A program made the translations under genes and the position numbers. From assembly GCA_026004735.1 (NCBI GenBank), contig BPJS01000001.1, positions 2,232,001-2,296,000 on the forward strand: 64,000 bases of DNA, given 5' to 3'. Shown piece by piece: positions 54,117-63,873 of the stretch. Origin of the DNA: Isosphaeraceae bacterium. GTDB lineage: Bacteria > Planctomycetota > Planctomycetia > Isosphaerales > Isosphaeraceae. The notes beneath the pieces were generated by a model that saw only the letters and a list, made by a program, of their open reading frames with translations, searched no databases and had not been told where the DNA came from. Each line of letters begins with the position of its first letter. Within the stretch, counting starts at the first letter, position 1.

Positions 54117-55374
54117 TGCGGATGGTCTCCTGGTCCCGCGGCGTGGGTGCCCCGGGGAGATTCAGGTTCTCAGATGCAGTGGAGCCATCTGTTCTCGCAG
54201 CGTCGAGCGGCAACGTTCAACCATGTCCGCAGAGCGGTGTCGTCGGGGCTAACTGTTTTGACCGGTCCGAATCGACTGTAGTGAGACAGATCGACTTTCC
54301 CCAGACGTTGGATGGGCGGATCGGAACGCTTGAGACCATCGTGATTATGGACCCAACGGCAAGCATCGAAATGCGGGAGAGGGCGGAAACAGATCCGCTC
54401 CGCGACACCCGGCGTTGCCCTCGCGTCTCATTTAGACAGTCCTCCCACTCCGGACAACACGTCCGATCTCCGCCGACTGGGGCCCGCTCAGAACGGGAGA
54501 CGCACCCAGTCTCACGACGCTGGATCACAATACCGCGCCCGACCCAACGCGACGATCCTGCTCAGGGCTGGCCAGAACACCACGTCCGCTCGCCTTGATT
54601 CGGAATCGAAGACGTAGACTGTCTTACCGTAAGCCCCATGCATCCATACTCGGCAAAGGGTGGCCGACACCCCGAGTGGGGGCTGGTTTCTGTGTCGAGG
54701 GTGAGGCACCAAAGGAGCTTGAGCGACCGGACGCGATCCGCGTGCGGCAACCGGAACAGGTCGCCATCCTCAGGAGTCGGACGCCCCCGGGCCGCGGAGG
54801 CTGGCAGATCGAGTGAAGGACCCACCGCGCCGGTTGACCATTCGGCGACGGCTGGGAAGCCGAGAGTTCGGGCCGCTGCAGACGGAGGACCGTCCTGAAC
54901 CCGGGGCGGCCAACCATTGCACGCTCGTTCCCGACATCAACCTCGGCGCTCAAGCCAGGCATCGCGGGAAGGACCAGCCGCTCAAGTTTGTCTACGTACC
55001 CAGGACGGACACGCAGTGGCTCCTTTTCAACGGGCTGAATGGCTGTTCGGCCTCATGGAAGAAAGTGGTAGTTCGAGACCGAGCCTGCTCCGTGAGTCGG
55101 CGGATGGGAAAAGTCGATGCCGGATGAACGCTGACACGAACAAACGGAGCTGATTGCTTCGCAGGTTTTGATGGGATTGGCCGAGTCGCCGTCCGAGGAG
55201 GTTGTGAGTTTCCAGGTTGAACCGAGACGGGCCGGGAACGGGGCCAGAGATGGCCGGTGGCCGATCCAGCCGTGCTGGAGAGCGCCGCGCGATGTTGTCA
55301 CCGACGCCGCCGAAGTTGCGCGCAGGCATGAGCCATGGTCTGATCAGCAGTGTATATGAGCCGTCATCTTTGAG
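54117..55374. other. Gene-poor region before the sigma factor pseudogene
   Basis: About 1.26 kb without a supported gene. All frames are short, compositionally random and overlap one another. No tRNA, terminator or inverted repeat of transposon type was seen. The region continues into the decayed genes at 55375 and may itself hold unrecognisable remnants. Confidence 0.5.
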
Positions 55375-56046
55375 ATGTCGCGGATCATGGACCAAATCCA
55401 TCAAGGCGACCCCCACGCCGCGGGCCAGCTCTTGCCTTTGGTGTACGAAGAATTGCGTTGGCTCGCCGCTCATAAGCTGGCCCATGAGACGCCCGGACAC
55501 ACGCTTCAGCCGACGGCCCTGGTCCACGAGGCCTAGTTGCGGTTGGTCGGCGACGGGGAAGCATCGCGCTGGAACAGCCGCGGTCCCTTCTTCGCTGCCG
55601 CAGCCGAGGCGATGCGTCGCATCCTGATCGAGATGGCCCGCCGCAAGCAGTCCCAGTAGCACGGCGGAGGCCTGGCGCGGCAGGAGCTGGACCCTGAAGG
55701 GGTCAGCGTGCCGGAGATTCGCAAGGACCTACTCGCGCTGGACGAAGCGCTGACTCGTTTGGGCGCTGTCAATCTTCAGGCCGCCCAGCTCGTTCAGATG
55801 CGCGACTTTGCGGGGCTGTCGATCCCCGAGTGCGCCGAGGTCTCGGGCATATCGCCACGTTCGGCGGATCGACTATGGGCCTATGCACGCGCCTGGCTGC
55901 ATCAGGAGATAGCGGGATCCTCCTCGCGCTGCGTTGTAATAAAACATCACAAAAGCGTCGGGGAGCACGGCGCGATCGCCCAGCGAATCTCGCATGATCT
56001 AGAGAAGCGAAATGTCGTGCCCCTTGACGTTAGGTTTTTCCGTTGA
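55375..56046 (+). pseudogene. Decayed ECF sigma factor (planctomycete kinase-linked type)
   Basis: Reading one frame from ATG 55375 gives an ECF sigma sequence: [39 protein letters not shown], then [20 protein letters not shown], and region 4 EALTRLGAVNLQAAQLVQMR (20 residues) with FAGLSIPECAEVSGISPRSA. Two in-frame TAG stops break it: 55534-55536, where relatives have Tyr in HEAYLRL, and 55657-55659, before HGGG. The remainder is well preserved, so the gene was probably lost recently. In planctomycetes this family usually precedes a Ser/Thr kinase gene, as the remnant does here. Confidence 0.85.
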
Positions 56047-56211
56047 AATGGCGTTGGGGGCGCGGAGCGAGGCGGCGTCGTGCTGGCCTGTCGACGGGGG
56101 TGTCGTGCGGCCTGGTCCGAGGCGCGGTGGATTGTGCCGGATCTTGCTGACCGCGAAGCCGCTCGGGCGCCGCGGCTTGGATGGGGCGCCGCGGTTGCAG
56201 AAGTCGGGACA

Positions 56212-58217
56212 GTGACCTAGCAAAAACTTTTTGAGCAGGCCCTCGACGAAGCGCCGGAGGAGGTGGCCGCCTTCCTGGATCAGACGTGTGGCGGTGACGC
56301 CAGGTTGCGTCGGAGGATCGAGGCTCTCTTGCGGTCGCATCAGAACGCGGAGGGTTTTCTCCAGGTTTAGGCGGTCGAGCAACTGGCGGCGGCTGGCTCG
56401 GGTCCGGCGATGGCCTCGGACGATCTTGGGTTTCTTGCACCTCCGTCTGAGGTGGGTTCGTTGGGTCGGCTCGATCACCATGAAATTTTCGAGGTCGTCG
56501 GCCGGGGTGGTATGGGCTACCTGCTTCGCGCGTGGGATACGAAGCTCTGCCGTATTGTCGCCATCAAGGTCCTTGCCGGACCGTTTGCCGCCTCTGGCGC
56601 GGCCCGCCAACGCTTTGCCCGTGAAGCCTACGCGGCCGCCGCCGTCCGTGACGACTATGTGGTCGCCATCTACGCCGCTCGCGACGACGCCCCGGTGCCT
56701 TACTTGATGATGGAAGTCATCGATGGCTGCACACTGGAATCCCTGATCCGCCAGAGTGGGCCTTTGGAGATCGAAGAGGTTCTCCGGATCGGGATTCAGA
56801 TGGCCAGCGGACGGGCGGCGGCGCTCAGGAAGGGGGTGATCTACCGCGACTTCAAGCCGGCCAACAGACTGCTCGAACGCGGCGGCGCTGCGCGCCTCGA
56901 GCTGACCGACTTCGGCCTAGCGCGAGCCGCCGACTATGTGAGCCTGACGCAGTCGGGGTTTATCGCCGGGACACCGTTGTACGTGGCGCCTGTGCAGCTT
57001 TCGGGCAAGGCGGTCGATCGCCGCAGCGACCTGTTCAGTCTTGGGAGTGTGCTGTACGAGATGTGCGTCGGGCGGCCGGCCTTCCAGGCGTCCAGCACGG
57101 CCGCCGTGCTGCGCCGGGTCTGCGACGAGATGCCCAGGGCCATTCGCGAGATTAATCCGAATCTTCCCGAGGGACTCTGTCGGTTGATCGAACGCCTGCA
57201 CGCCAAGAATCCGGCCGACCGCCCGGAATCGGCGCAGGCGGTCGCCGACCAGCTCACCCAAATCCCGGCCGAGCGGCATCAGGGGGAAAAATCGTCTGCA
57301 GGGCCGTGATGTCGAGGTGACGCACTTGGGAGGATCGGAGAACGCAAAACCGGCTCGCGCCGAGGTTGCGGCGAGTCGCGTGCGGCGAGAGTGGCTTCCC
57401 CGCCGACGAGGGGCGTGGGCCGCCGCGGCTCTGGTCCTGATCTTGGGCGGTCTGGGCCAGAGTGAGGCAACTGTCGTGACCGACGTGCGCAGGACGGTGA
57501 TCCGCCTGCTCGCGTTGGAGGGGACGCTGATTATCGAGGTTGACGACCCGACGACGCGGGTGACGCTCGAGGGGGCCGATGTAGTCATTACCGGCGCAGG
57601 GAGCCAGGAGATCCGGCTCAAGCTAGGTAGCGACACACTTCAGGCCCGCAAGGATGGTAGGGTCGTCCGGCAGGAGCTGGTCACGGTCGCTTGGAACGGC
57701 CGCCAGGTCGTGCGGATCAGCAAGGAGGCCTAGCCCTCGACAGCGCTGGAGGCATGGGAGAGAGTCAGTAGCGGAGCTTACGCCCGAGCAGCAGGTCGAG
57801 GCCGTCGCGCAGCGGTTGAAGAGGCTCAACCCGAGGTTCGATGGCGTAGTCAATCTCACCATCTACGGCCTGGCGGTGACGCGGCTAATGTTCAACACCG
57901 ACGCGGTGAAGGATAACTCGCCGGTGCGGGCGCTGCGGTATCGCGACGCGCTCGGTTGCCGGGGCACGCCGGACCGGCAGGGCCGGCTCGTCGACCTAGC
58001 GCCCTTTCGCGGACTGGCGCTGAGCAGGTTGCACGTCGAGGACAACCCGGTGTCGGACCTGTCGCCGCTGGAGGGGATGCCGCTGCGGGATGTGGGCCTG
58101 TTCCGGACGCGAGTTCAGGATTTAAGCCCACTCCGGGGGATGCCGCTGACGAGCCTGGGTATTGGGCACACAAACGTCTCGGATCTTTCGCCCCTGTCCG
58201 GAATGGCGCTGACGCAC
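56212..58217 (+). pseudogene. Decayed serine/threonine kinase with C-terminal LRR tail
   Basis: Frame from GTG 56212 (V-T, then TAG 56218, QKLFEQALDE). Another TAG is at 56368. The kinase core is readable: VVGRGGMGYLLRAWD, IVAIKVL (catalytic Lys), YRDFKPAN where HRDxKPxN is usual, LTDFGLARAADY, and APVQ where APEQ is usual. A stop near 57307 and a frame change lead to the periplasmic part (TVIRLLALEGTLIIEVDD, GAGSQEIRLKL). TAG 57731 follows; a second frame change near 57768 then gives the tail PEQQVEAVAQRLKRLNPRFD and repeats of the DLSPLxGMPL type up to about 58217. The lost HRD His and APE Glu add to the evidence for decay. Confidence 0.82.
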
Positions 58218-58976
58218 CTTGTTGACCGGGGCGACGGCACCGGCGACACCTTCATGACCGGCGGGGCCAAGATGCACGTCTACGCCGATGGTGGGACCTA
58301 CGCCATCACCGTGGACCTGGTGGACGAGGATAGGACGCACACCGACCGCGATAACGCCCTCAGTGTAAACGTGACCGTCAATGGAGCCTCCACGCTCACC
58401 GTGCCGGCCGCCCAGACTGCCTACGAGGATGTGGACCTGGCCATCAGTGGCATCACGCTGGGAGACCCCGACGGCGGCAACCTGACGGTCAACCTGTCCG
58501 TCGGACACGGCACGCTGAGGCTGGGCACGACCGCCGGCCTGACCGTCTCGGGCAACGGCACCGGAGCCGTGACGCTCTCCGGCGACATCGCCGCCCTCGA
58601 CGCAGCCTTGGGCAGCGTACTCTACCGGGGCAGCCTCAACTTCAGCGGCATTGACATTCCGAGAATCTACGTCAGCGACGGAAGCCTGAGTAGCGGCGGT
58701 AGTGTGCCAATCACCGTCTTTTCGGCCTTCTAGCAGGCGGCCGATCTCCAGGCAAGTGTCGAAGCGCTCCGCATCGCGGGTGGATTGACCAACCGCCAAG
58801 CCGATAAGCTCATCAAGAACCTGAAACTGAACGGGAACAAGAAAGATGTGGAGAAGGTTCAGTGATTCCTGCTCGACCTCGACAGTCTGCGTAATTCCGA
58901 CGTCTTGACGCCAGCCCAGGCCGACGAGCTGACCGCGTGGGGCGACATCTTGCTGCTCAGCGTCGAACGGCGGTAA
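58218..58976 (+). pseudogene. C-terminal remnant of a PKD/cadherin-like surface protein joined to the kinase tail
   Basis: In the same frame as the LRR tail, the sequence switches at about 58218 to a PKD-like end (GDGTGDTFMTGGAKMHVY, YAITVDLVDEDRTHTDRDNA) and a cadherin-like module (ALDAALGSVLYRGSLNFSG, RIYVSDGSLSSGG). Beyond TAG 58731 and TGA 58863 the frame still reads LTNRQADKLIKNLKLNGN and VLTPAQADELTAWGDILLL, which I recognise as a conserved C-terminal tail of large planctomycete adhesin-like proteins, closing at TAA 58974. So this is the end of a different gene, probably brought in by deletion or recombination. Confidence 0.72.
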
Positions 58977-59529
<553 letters not shown>

Positions 59530-59549
59530 TTTGGGAAGGAAGATTTAAG

Positions 59550-59577
59550 ATCATAGCGATTTGAGGGAACCTGTCAA
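59550..59577 (-). promoter_or_regulatory. Sigma-70-type promoter of tRNA-Pro
   Basis: On the minus strand: perfect TTGACA (59577-59572), 16-base spacer, TATGAT (59555-59550), 20 bases before the tRNA 5' end. The -35 box overlaps the last codons of the upstream DUF1570 gene. Confidence 0.7.
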
Positions 59578-61058
59578 TTGCGGCGGCGGAAGGGGCCTGC
59601 CGGCTCGGGGGCTGTGAGAGCCTCGAGAGTCGTGTGCCAGGACCTCTCCGCGGTCTGCAAGCCTCCCTCCCACAGCGGCTCCAGCGCCTCGCGGCTTCGG
59701 GTGGTCACGGGGCGAGGATCGAGCACCGGCCGGCGCAGGGTGTCGAGAAGGATCAGCCACGCGTCCGGACGGTTCTGACGCAGGTAGAAAACCCACGCCC
59801 AGGCTTGCGCGTAGGAATCATCCCGATAACCTGCGCTGAGTCCCGCATCGCGGAGCAAGGGGGCAAGGGGTGGGGCAGGGCGGATTGCGCGGAAGTCGCG
59901 CAGTCGGATCGCGACCGGGGTACCGGCCCCGGCCCAGAGTCCGCCGCGGAACGCCTCGAATTGCATTGCCAACCCCTCATGCAGCCAGATCGGAAACGCC
60001 GCGTGACGGGGGGCCAGACTGGAGCGCGAGACGAGTTGATGGATTAGTTCGTGGGCCGCGTTGCCCTCGTCGAGAGCCTGCCACGTCAGGTCGAGCAGCA
60101 GTTCTTGTCGGTCGAGGTCGCGCTCGAGCCGGTCCAACTCGCCGATGGCGTCTGCTGCGGTTGACGACTTCCCCGGGGTGCCCTGAGGTCCTAGGCGAAT
60201 ACGTGCCTGTTGCGGTGCTTGGGTGATTCGCTTCCTGAAGGCGGCGAGTTCGGACCGGCGCGCGGCGATGGCTCGGCGCGCGCGGCGTTGGTCGTCGTCG
60301 CTTCGCGCATCGTAGCTCGCGGCCAGCCCTCGGATCGGGTGGTGGTAACCGCGCGTGTTTTCGAAACCGGCAGCTCCCTCGCGCTCCAGATAGCCGAGAT
60401 AGTCGCTGCGCTCGGCAAACCAAATCGACGGCAGGCGCGCGGCGGGGATCTCGAGGATCAGTCCGTGTCGTGCCGCGTCTAGGTAGAAGGCCGTGAAAAC
60501 TCGTTCCAGCAAGGCGACCCGTGCTTTCGCATCGACCGATCGGTGGCGGTGCCAGACGAGAACATGCGGCCCACGCTCGATCTGGTAACCTTGCGGGATC
60601 AGTCCGTCGAATTGGCTCAGCTCGGGATCGGGCCGCTCCTCGGCCAGGCCCTCGAGGACCCGGACCATGCGCTCGATGAAACGATGGTTGGGGTCTAGTC
60701 GGTGCGCCTCACGCCACATGGCGGCGGCCTCGTCGACCAGACCATGATCTAAGGCCCACAGCGCGGCGGCGTGGCGATCGTCGGAGGTTCCGGCTCGGGC
60801 CGCCTCGCGTCGCTCAGGCCATTCGGCCGGCGGCCAGGGCGCCGGCTCGATTCGCCGAAAGTCGTCCGCGACGAAGCGGTAAATCTTCCAGGGGGATTGC
60901 AGCTCGATCGGCTGCCCATCGACAACCGGCCCTCCCTCGGTCCGTCCGCCCGCCACGAACTCATAGACATCGCACCACGCCGATCGGCCGCCGACCAGAG
61001 CGATCGCGAGGACAGCCAACCTGCCCCAGCGCTGGACCAAGACCGACCCCTGACCCAT
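59574..61058 (-). CDS. DUF1570 zinc-metalloprotease-like secreted protein
   Basis: A protein of 494 residues with a signal peptide (WGRLAVLAIALVGGRSAWC). Residues 336-340 are HELIH, a gluzincin HExxH zinc motif, and WLHEGLAMQFE at 358-368 supplies the third-ligand Glu 21 residues downstream. This is the layout of the peptidase MA-like/DUF1570 family in planctomycetes. The middle (about 250-320) is a charged coiled-coil stretch. It lies 44 bases from the tRNA-Pro, whose promoter -35 overlaps its 3' end. Protease activity is inferred from the motif; substrate unknown. Confidence 0.75.
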   Translation of the reverse strand: MGQGSVLVQRWGRLAVLAIALVGGRSAWCDVYEFVAGGRTEGGPVVDGQPIELQSPWKIYRFVADDFRRIEPAPWPPAEWPERREAARAGTSDDRHAAALWALDHGLVDEAAAMWREAHRLDPNHRFIERMVRVLEGLAEERPDPELSQFDGLIPQGYQIERGPHVLVWHRHRSVDAKARVALLERVFTAFYLDAARHGLILEIPAARLPSIWFAERSDYLGYLEREGAAGFENTRGYHHPIRGLAASYDARSDDDQRRARRAIAARRSELAAFRKRITQAPQQARIRLGPQGTPGKSSTAADAIGELDRLERDLDRQELLLDLTWQALDEGNAAHELIHQLVSRSSLAPRHAAFPIWLHEGLAMQFEAFRGGLWAGAGTPVAIRLRDFRAIRPAPPLAPLLRDAGLSAGYRDDSYAQAWAWVFYLRQNRPDAWLILLDTLRRPVLDPRPVTTRSREALEPLWEGGLQTAERSWHTTLEALTAPEPAGPFRRRN

Positions 61059-61091
61059 CGCCTCGTCTCTCCCCGGGTCCGCGACGGTCGC

Positions 61092-61907
61092 TCACGACTC
61101 GCGTGCACGGTAACGTTCTTCGATCACTTGGGCCAGACGAGCCAGTTGGCCCGTACCGGGCATCAGTTTGAGGCTGCTGCTCCCGGCGTCAACGACCCAG
61201 AGAGTGTGGGCCTCCGCCGCATGCGGGGCGGTCTGCCGATCGCGCTGATCGTTGGCGACGACCAGATCAGCGCCCGTCTCACGGCAGAGTCGGACTCCCG
61301 CTTCGATCAATTCGGCCTCTCGAGCGCCGGAGAGCAATTTGAAACCAACCAGAAAGACTCGCGGTGCCCAGGATTTGACCGATGCGATCACCTTGGGCTC
61401 GCGGTGCAAGGTCAGGCTCAGCGGTTCGCTTCGGGAGTCGATCTTGCCAGCGAAGGGCGATGGGCGGAAGTCGGAGACAGCCGCTGCGAGAATCGCGATG
61501 TCGATCGGCTGGTCGGTCAGCAAGCTTCGGACCGTCTCGGCGTACTCGGAGACGGTACCATCGGCCAGCCGGACCGGGTGGAGCCGATCGCGGACCGTGA
61601 GCCACTCGCGCCGAACCGCCTCCAGGCGTTGGCATTCGGCCGCGGGATCGGTCGTATCCAGATCGAACCAGGACGCGCGTTCCCAGGGTTGAGCGGCCGT
61701 CGGGGTCCGAACATGCCAGACCTCGGCGCCGCGGCGAAGGAATGCGACGGTCAGCTCCGCGGACAGCGCGCCGGTGGAACGATTGGCGATCACCCGGACG
61801 TCATCAATCGGCGCGATCGTGCCTCCGCCCGTGATCAGAACGCGCAGCAGCCCCGGAGTCGCTCCGCTTGCCGATGCCCCGGCCCGCTCGATAAGTTGAT
61901 TTGCCAT
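61092..61907 (-). CDS. CoaB-like phosphopantothenate-cysteine ligase family protein
   Basis: A protein of 271 residues from ATG 61907. LRVLITGGGTIAPIDDVRVI and ANRSTGALSAEL match the CoaB nucleotide-binding start (TxGGTxExIDxVRxIxNxSSG). AAAVSDFRPS and VFLVGFK follow, in the place of the CoaB AxAVxDF and GFxAE motifs. CoaB makes phosphopantothenoylcysteine from phosphopantothenate in coenzyme A synthesis. The CoaC flavin domain is not fused here, which also happens in some bacteria. The start codon overlaps the start of the plus-strand uronate isomerase-like gene. Whether this is the main CoaB of the cell is not known. Confidence 0.7.
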   Translation of the reverse strand: MANQLIERAGASASGATPGLLRVLITGGGTIAPIDDVRVIANRSTGALSAELTVAFLRRGAEVWHVRTPTAAQPWERASWFDLDTTDPAAECQRLEAVRREWLTVRDRLHPVRLADGTVSEYAETVRSLLTDQPIDIAILAAAVSDFRPSPFAGKIDSRSEPLSLTLHREPKVIASVKSWAPRVFLVGFKLLSGAREAELIEAGVRLCRETGADLVVANDQRDRQTAPHAAEAHTLWVVDAGSSSLKLMPGTGQLARLAQVIEERYRARES

Positions 61908-63243
61908 GACCACAAGCGATACGTTGGAAGCCCGCCTGGTCGCCGAGATGGAGCGGTGGCCGATCGTCGACCCCCATTCCCATATCGACGCACACAGTCC
62001 CGCCGCCTGCACCTGGGACGAGATCGTATCGTATCACTACTACACGGAGTTGGCGCATTCGGCCGGCCAGCCCGCCGCGGATCTGAGCCCCGAGATGCCC
62101 CGCACCGAACGGCTGCGCCGACTGGCGGACCGGCTCCCGGACCTGGACAATACCGTCCAGCACAGTTGGCTATCGGCCATCGCGCGCGAGTTTTACGGTT
62201 TTGAGGGACGTCTCGACGCGTCGAGCCTCGAGGAACTGGTCCACCGGGCGGATCATCGCCGCGACGCCCCCAGTTGGCATGAGGCCGTCTGGGCCCAATC
62301 GAACCTCCAGGCCGTCTTTCTGACCAACGACTTCGACGACCCGCTCGAAGGCTTCGACACGACGCGTTTCATTCCCTGCCTGCGGACCGACGACCTGGTT
62401 TTCCGGCTCCACGAGCCGCGGACCGTCGAGCGGCTCTCCCAGGCGTCCCAGATCGAGGTCGATGATCTGACGTCTCTTCGGCTGGCGATTGGGTCCCGGT
62501 TTGCGCACTTCGTCAGCCGGGGTGCGCGGGCCTGCGCGATCAGTCTGCCACCCGGGTTTCGACCGGTACCGGCGGCTCCGCGACGGGCGGCCACCTCCGT
62601 ACGCCGCGCGCTCTGCGGCCTCCCGCTGCGCGATGACGAGCACTTGGAAGTCCAGTCCACCGTCTTCTGGTTCCTCGCCGAATTCTGTGCGGAGTTCGGA
62701 TTGCCGTTCGATCTGATGATCGGCGTCCATCGAAACGTTTACCCGGACGGTGTCGACGGCGGCCGCGATCTGCTCGATCGCCGCGTCAGCCTTCACGACT
62801 ACGCCGGCCTGTTTCGCGCGTTTCCGGGCGTCACCTTTCCGATCTCGATGCTGGCGGCCGACGCCTCGGCGGAACTCGTCGCTTACGCCTGGATCTTTCC
62901 CAACGTGGTGCCGATGGGCCACTGGTGGTACGCCAATCTCCCGGCCTGGATTGAGCCGGATCTCCGCGCTCGCCTTCAAGCCATCCCCAAGGGAAAACTG
63001 ATTGGTTACTACTCCGACGCCTACAAGCTCGAATTCATCCGGCCCAAGTTTGCGATGTATCGCGCCTGTCTGGCGCGGGTGCTGGCCGACGACCTGATTC
63101 GGCGTCGCGGGGCGACCGAGCACGACGCGCTGGCCCTTGCACGCTTGCTCCTGATCGACAACCCAAGGCGGGTCTTCCGCCTCGACAAGGGCCCGCCGGT
63201 TCAACCGCAGATCGCGGACTCTTCGGACCAGAGCGCGAAGTAG
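61906..63243 (+). CDS. Uronate isomerase-like amidohydrolase
   Basis: A protein of 445 residues from ATG 61906, or 431 from ATG 61948. The N-terminal metal-binding PIVDPHSHI (HxH of the amidohydrolase fold), the HYYTELAHSAG segment and the C-terminal WWYANLPAWIEP resemble glucuronate isomerase (UxaC), which interconverts glucuronate and fructuronate. The overall length is also close to UxaC (about 470). The substrate could differ, because sequence identity cannot be judged here. The first codons overlap the divergent CoaB-like start, and its 3' end overlaps the convergent gene by 43 bases. Confidence 0.65.
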   Translation: MTTSDTLEARLVAEMERWPIVDPHSHIDAHSPAACTWDEIVSYHYYTELAHSAGQPAADLSPEMPRTERLRRLADRLPDLDNTVQHSWLSAIAREFYGFEGRLDASSLEELVHRADHRRDAPSWHEAVWAQSNLQAVFLTNDFDDPLEGFDTTRFIPCLRTDDLVFRLHEPRTVERLSQASQIEVDDLTSLRLAIGSRFAHFVSRGARACAISLPPGFRPVPAAPRRAATSVRRALCGLPLRDDEHLEVQSTVFWFLAEFCAEFGLPFDLMIGVHRNVYPDGVDGGRDLLDRRVSLHDYAGLFRAFPGVTFPISMLAADASAELVAYAWIFPNVVPMGHWWYANLPAWIEPDLRARLQAIPKGKLIGYYSDAYKLEFIRPKFAMYRACLARVLADDLIRRRGATEHDALALARLLLIDNPRRVFRLDKGPPVQPQIADSSDQSAK

Positions 63244-63770
63244 CGAACGACCCGGGGCGGGCAGCTCTCCGCGTCGATCATCACTCCGAGCCAAAGACCT
63301 GGAGCGATCTGCCGGATCTCATCGCGGTAGTGGCGATAGATCCACGAGGTCTGGCGATAATCGAGGACGAGCGTCGGCGCTCCGTCGAGCCAGCTCGGCG
63401 CGATGCCCAGACGCCCCCTGACCGCTGGCACCCCGAAAAATCGATTCACAGCCGACCCGTCCGGCCGAACCCGCTTGCCCTGCCAGACGGCCCGGGCAGC
63501 CCCGGACAGCAAGGGCCCTACGGGCGTGCCCGGCCCAACCAGCGCCAGACCGCGAACAAATCCGGTCGGCGGCACGTGCACCCAGCCTTGACGATAGCGC
63601 TGGAGGAGTTGTTCCGGGGTTTCTCGTGTGAGGTCGGCAAGACCGGGCCCGATGCCCGAGGCCAAAACCGGCCTGACCTGGATCAGAGCTAGACCGCTGC
63701 CGACCCAAGCCTGCTCCATAAACCATCGCCGCGTTATGCGATGCTGCTCTGCCTCGGCTTTGTCAGGCAT
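63201..63770 (-). CDS. Exported protein of unknown function with twin-arginine-like signal
   Basis: A protein of 189 residues from ATG 63770 (longer in-frame starts are unlikely). ITRRWFMEQAWVGSGLALIQ resembles a twin-arginine signal although the Ser before RR and the Phe/Leu positions are not ideal. The domain has VRGRLGIAPSWLDGAPTLVL (20 residues) and YRDEIRQIAPGLWLGVMID; I recall similar unnamed planctomycete proteins, without function. It overlaps the uronate-isomerase-like gene by 43 bases, tail to tail. Confidence 0.5.
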   Translation of the reverse strand: MPDKAEAEQHRITRRWFMEQAWVGSGLALIQVRPVLASGIGPGLADLTRETPEQLLQRYRQGWVHVPPTGFVRGLALVGPGTPVGPLLSGAARAVWQGKRVRPDGSAVNRFFGVPAVRGRLGIAPSWLDGAPTLVLDYRQTSWIYRHYRDEIRQIAPGLWLGVMIDAESCPPRVVRYFALWSEESAICG

Positions 63771-63873
63771 CGGATCGCACCCCGATTTCACCAAACCGGT
63801 GTGCGGCCCGTGCCCGGAGGTGTTCCAGGGCGAGCCGCACACCGATCAGCCCAAGCTCCTCGTTTCCCCATGC

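Noticed and set aside
54500..55130. Overlapping short frames on both strands as possible transposase remnants
   Set aside because: No DDE motif, inverted repeats or target duplication were found; the frames have no family resemblance.
55375..58976. Genetic-code change or amber suppression in the sigma/kinase region
   Set aside because: Two frame changes and a TGA are also present, catalytic residues are lost, and TAG ends intact genes in the window such as the cytochrome c peroxidase (4695-4697).
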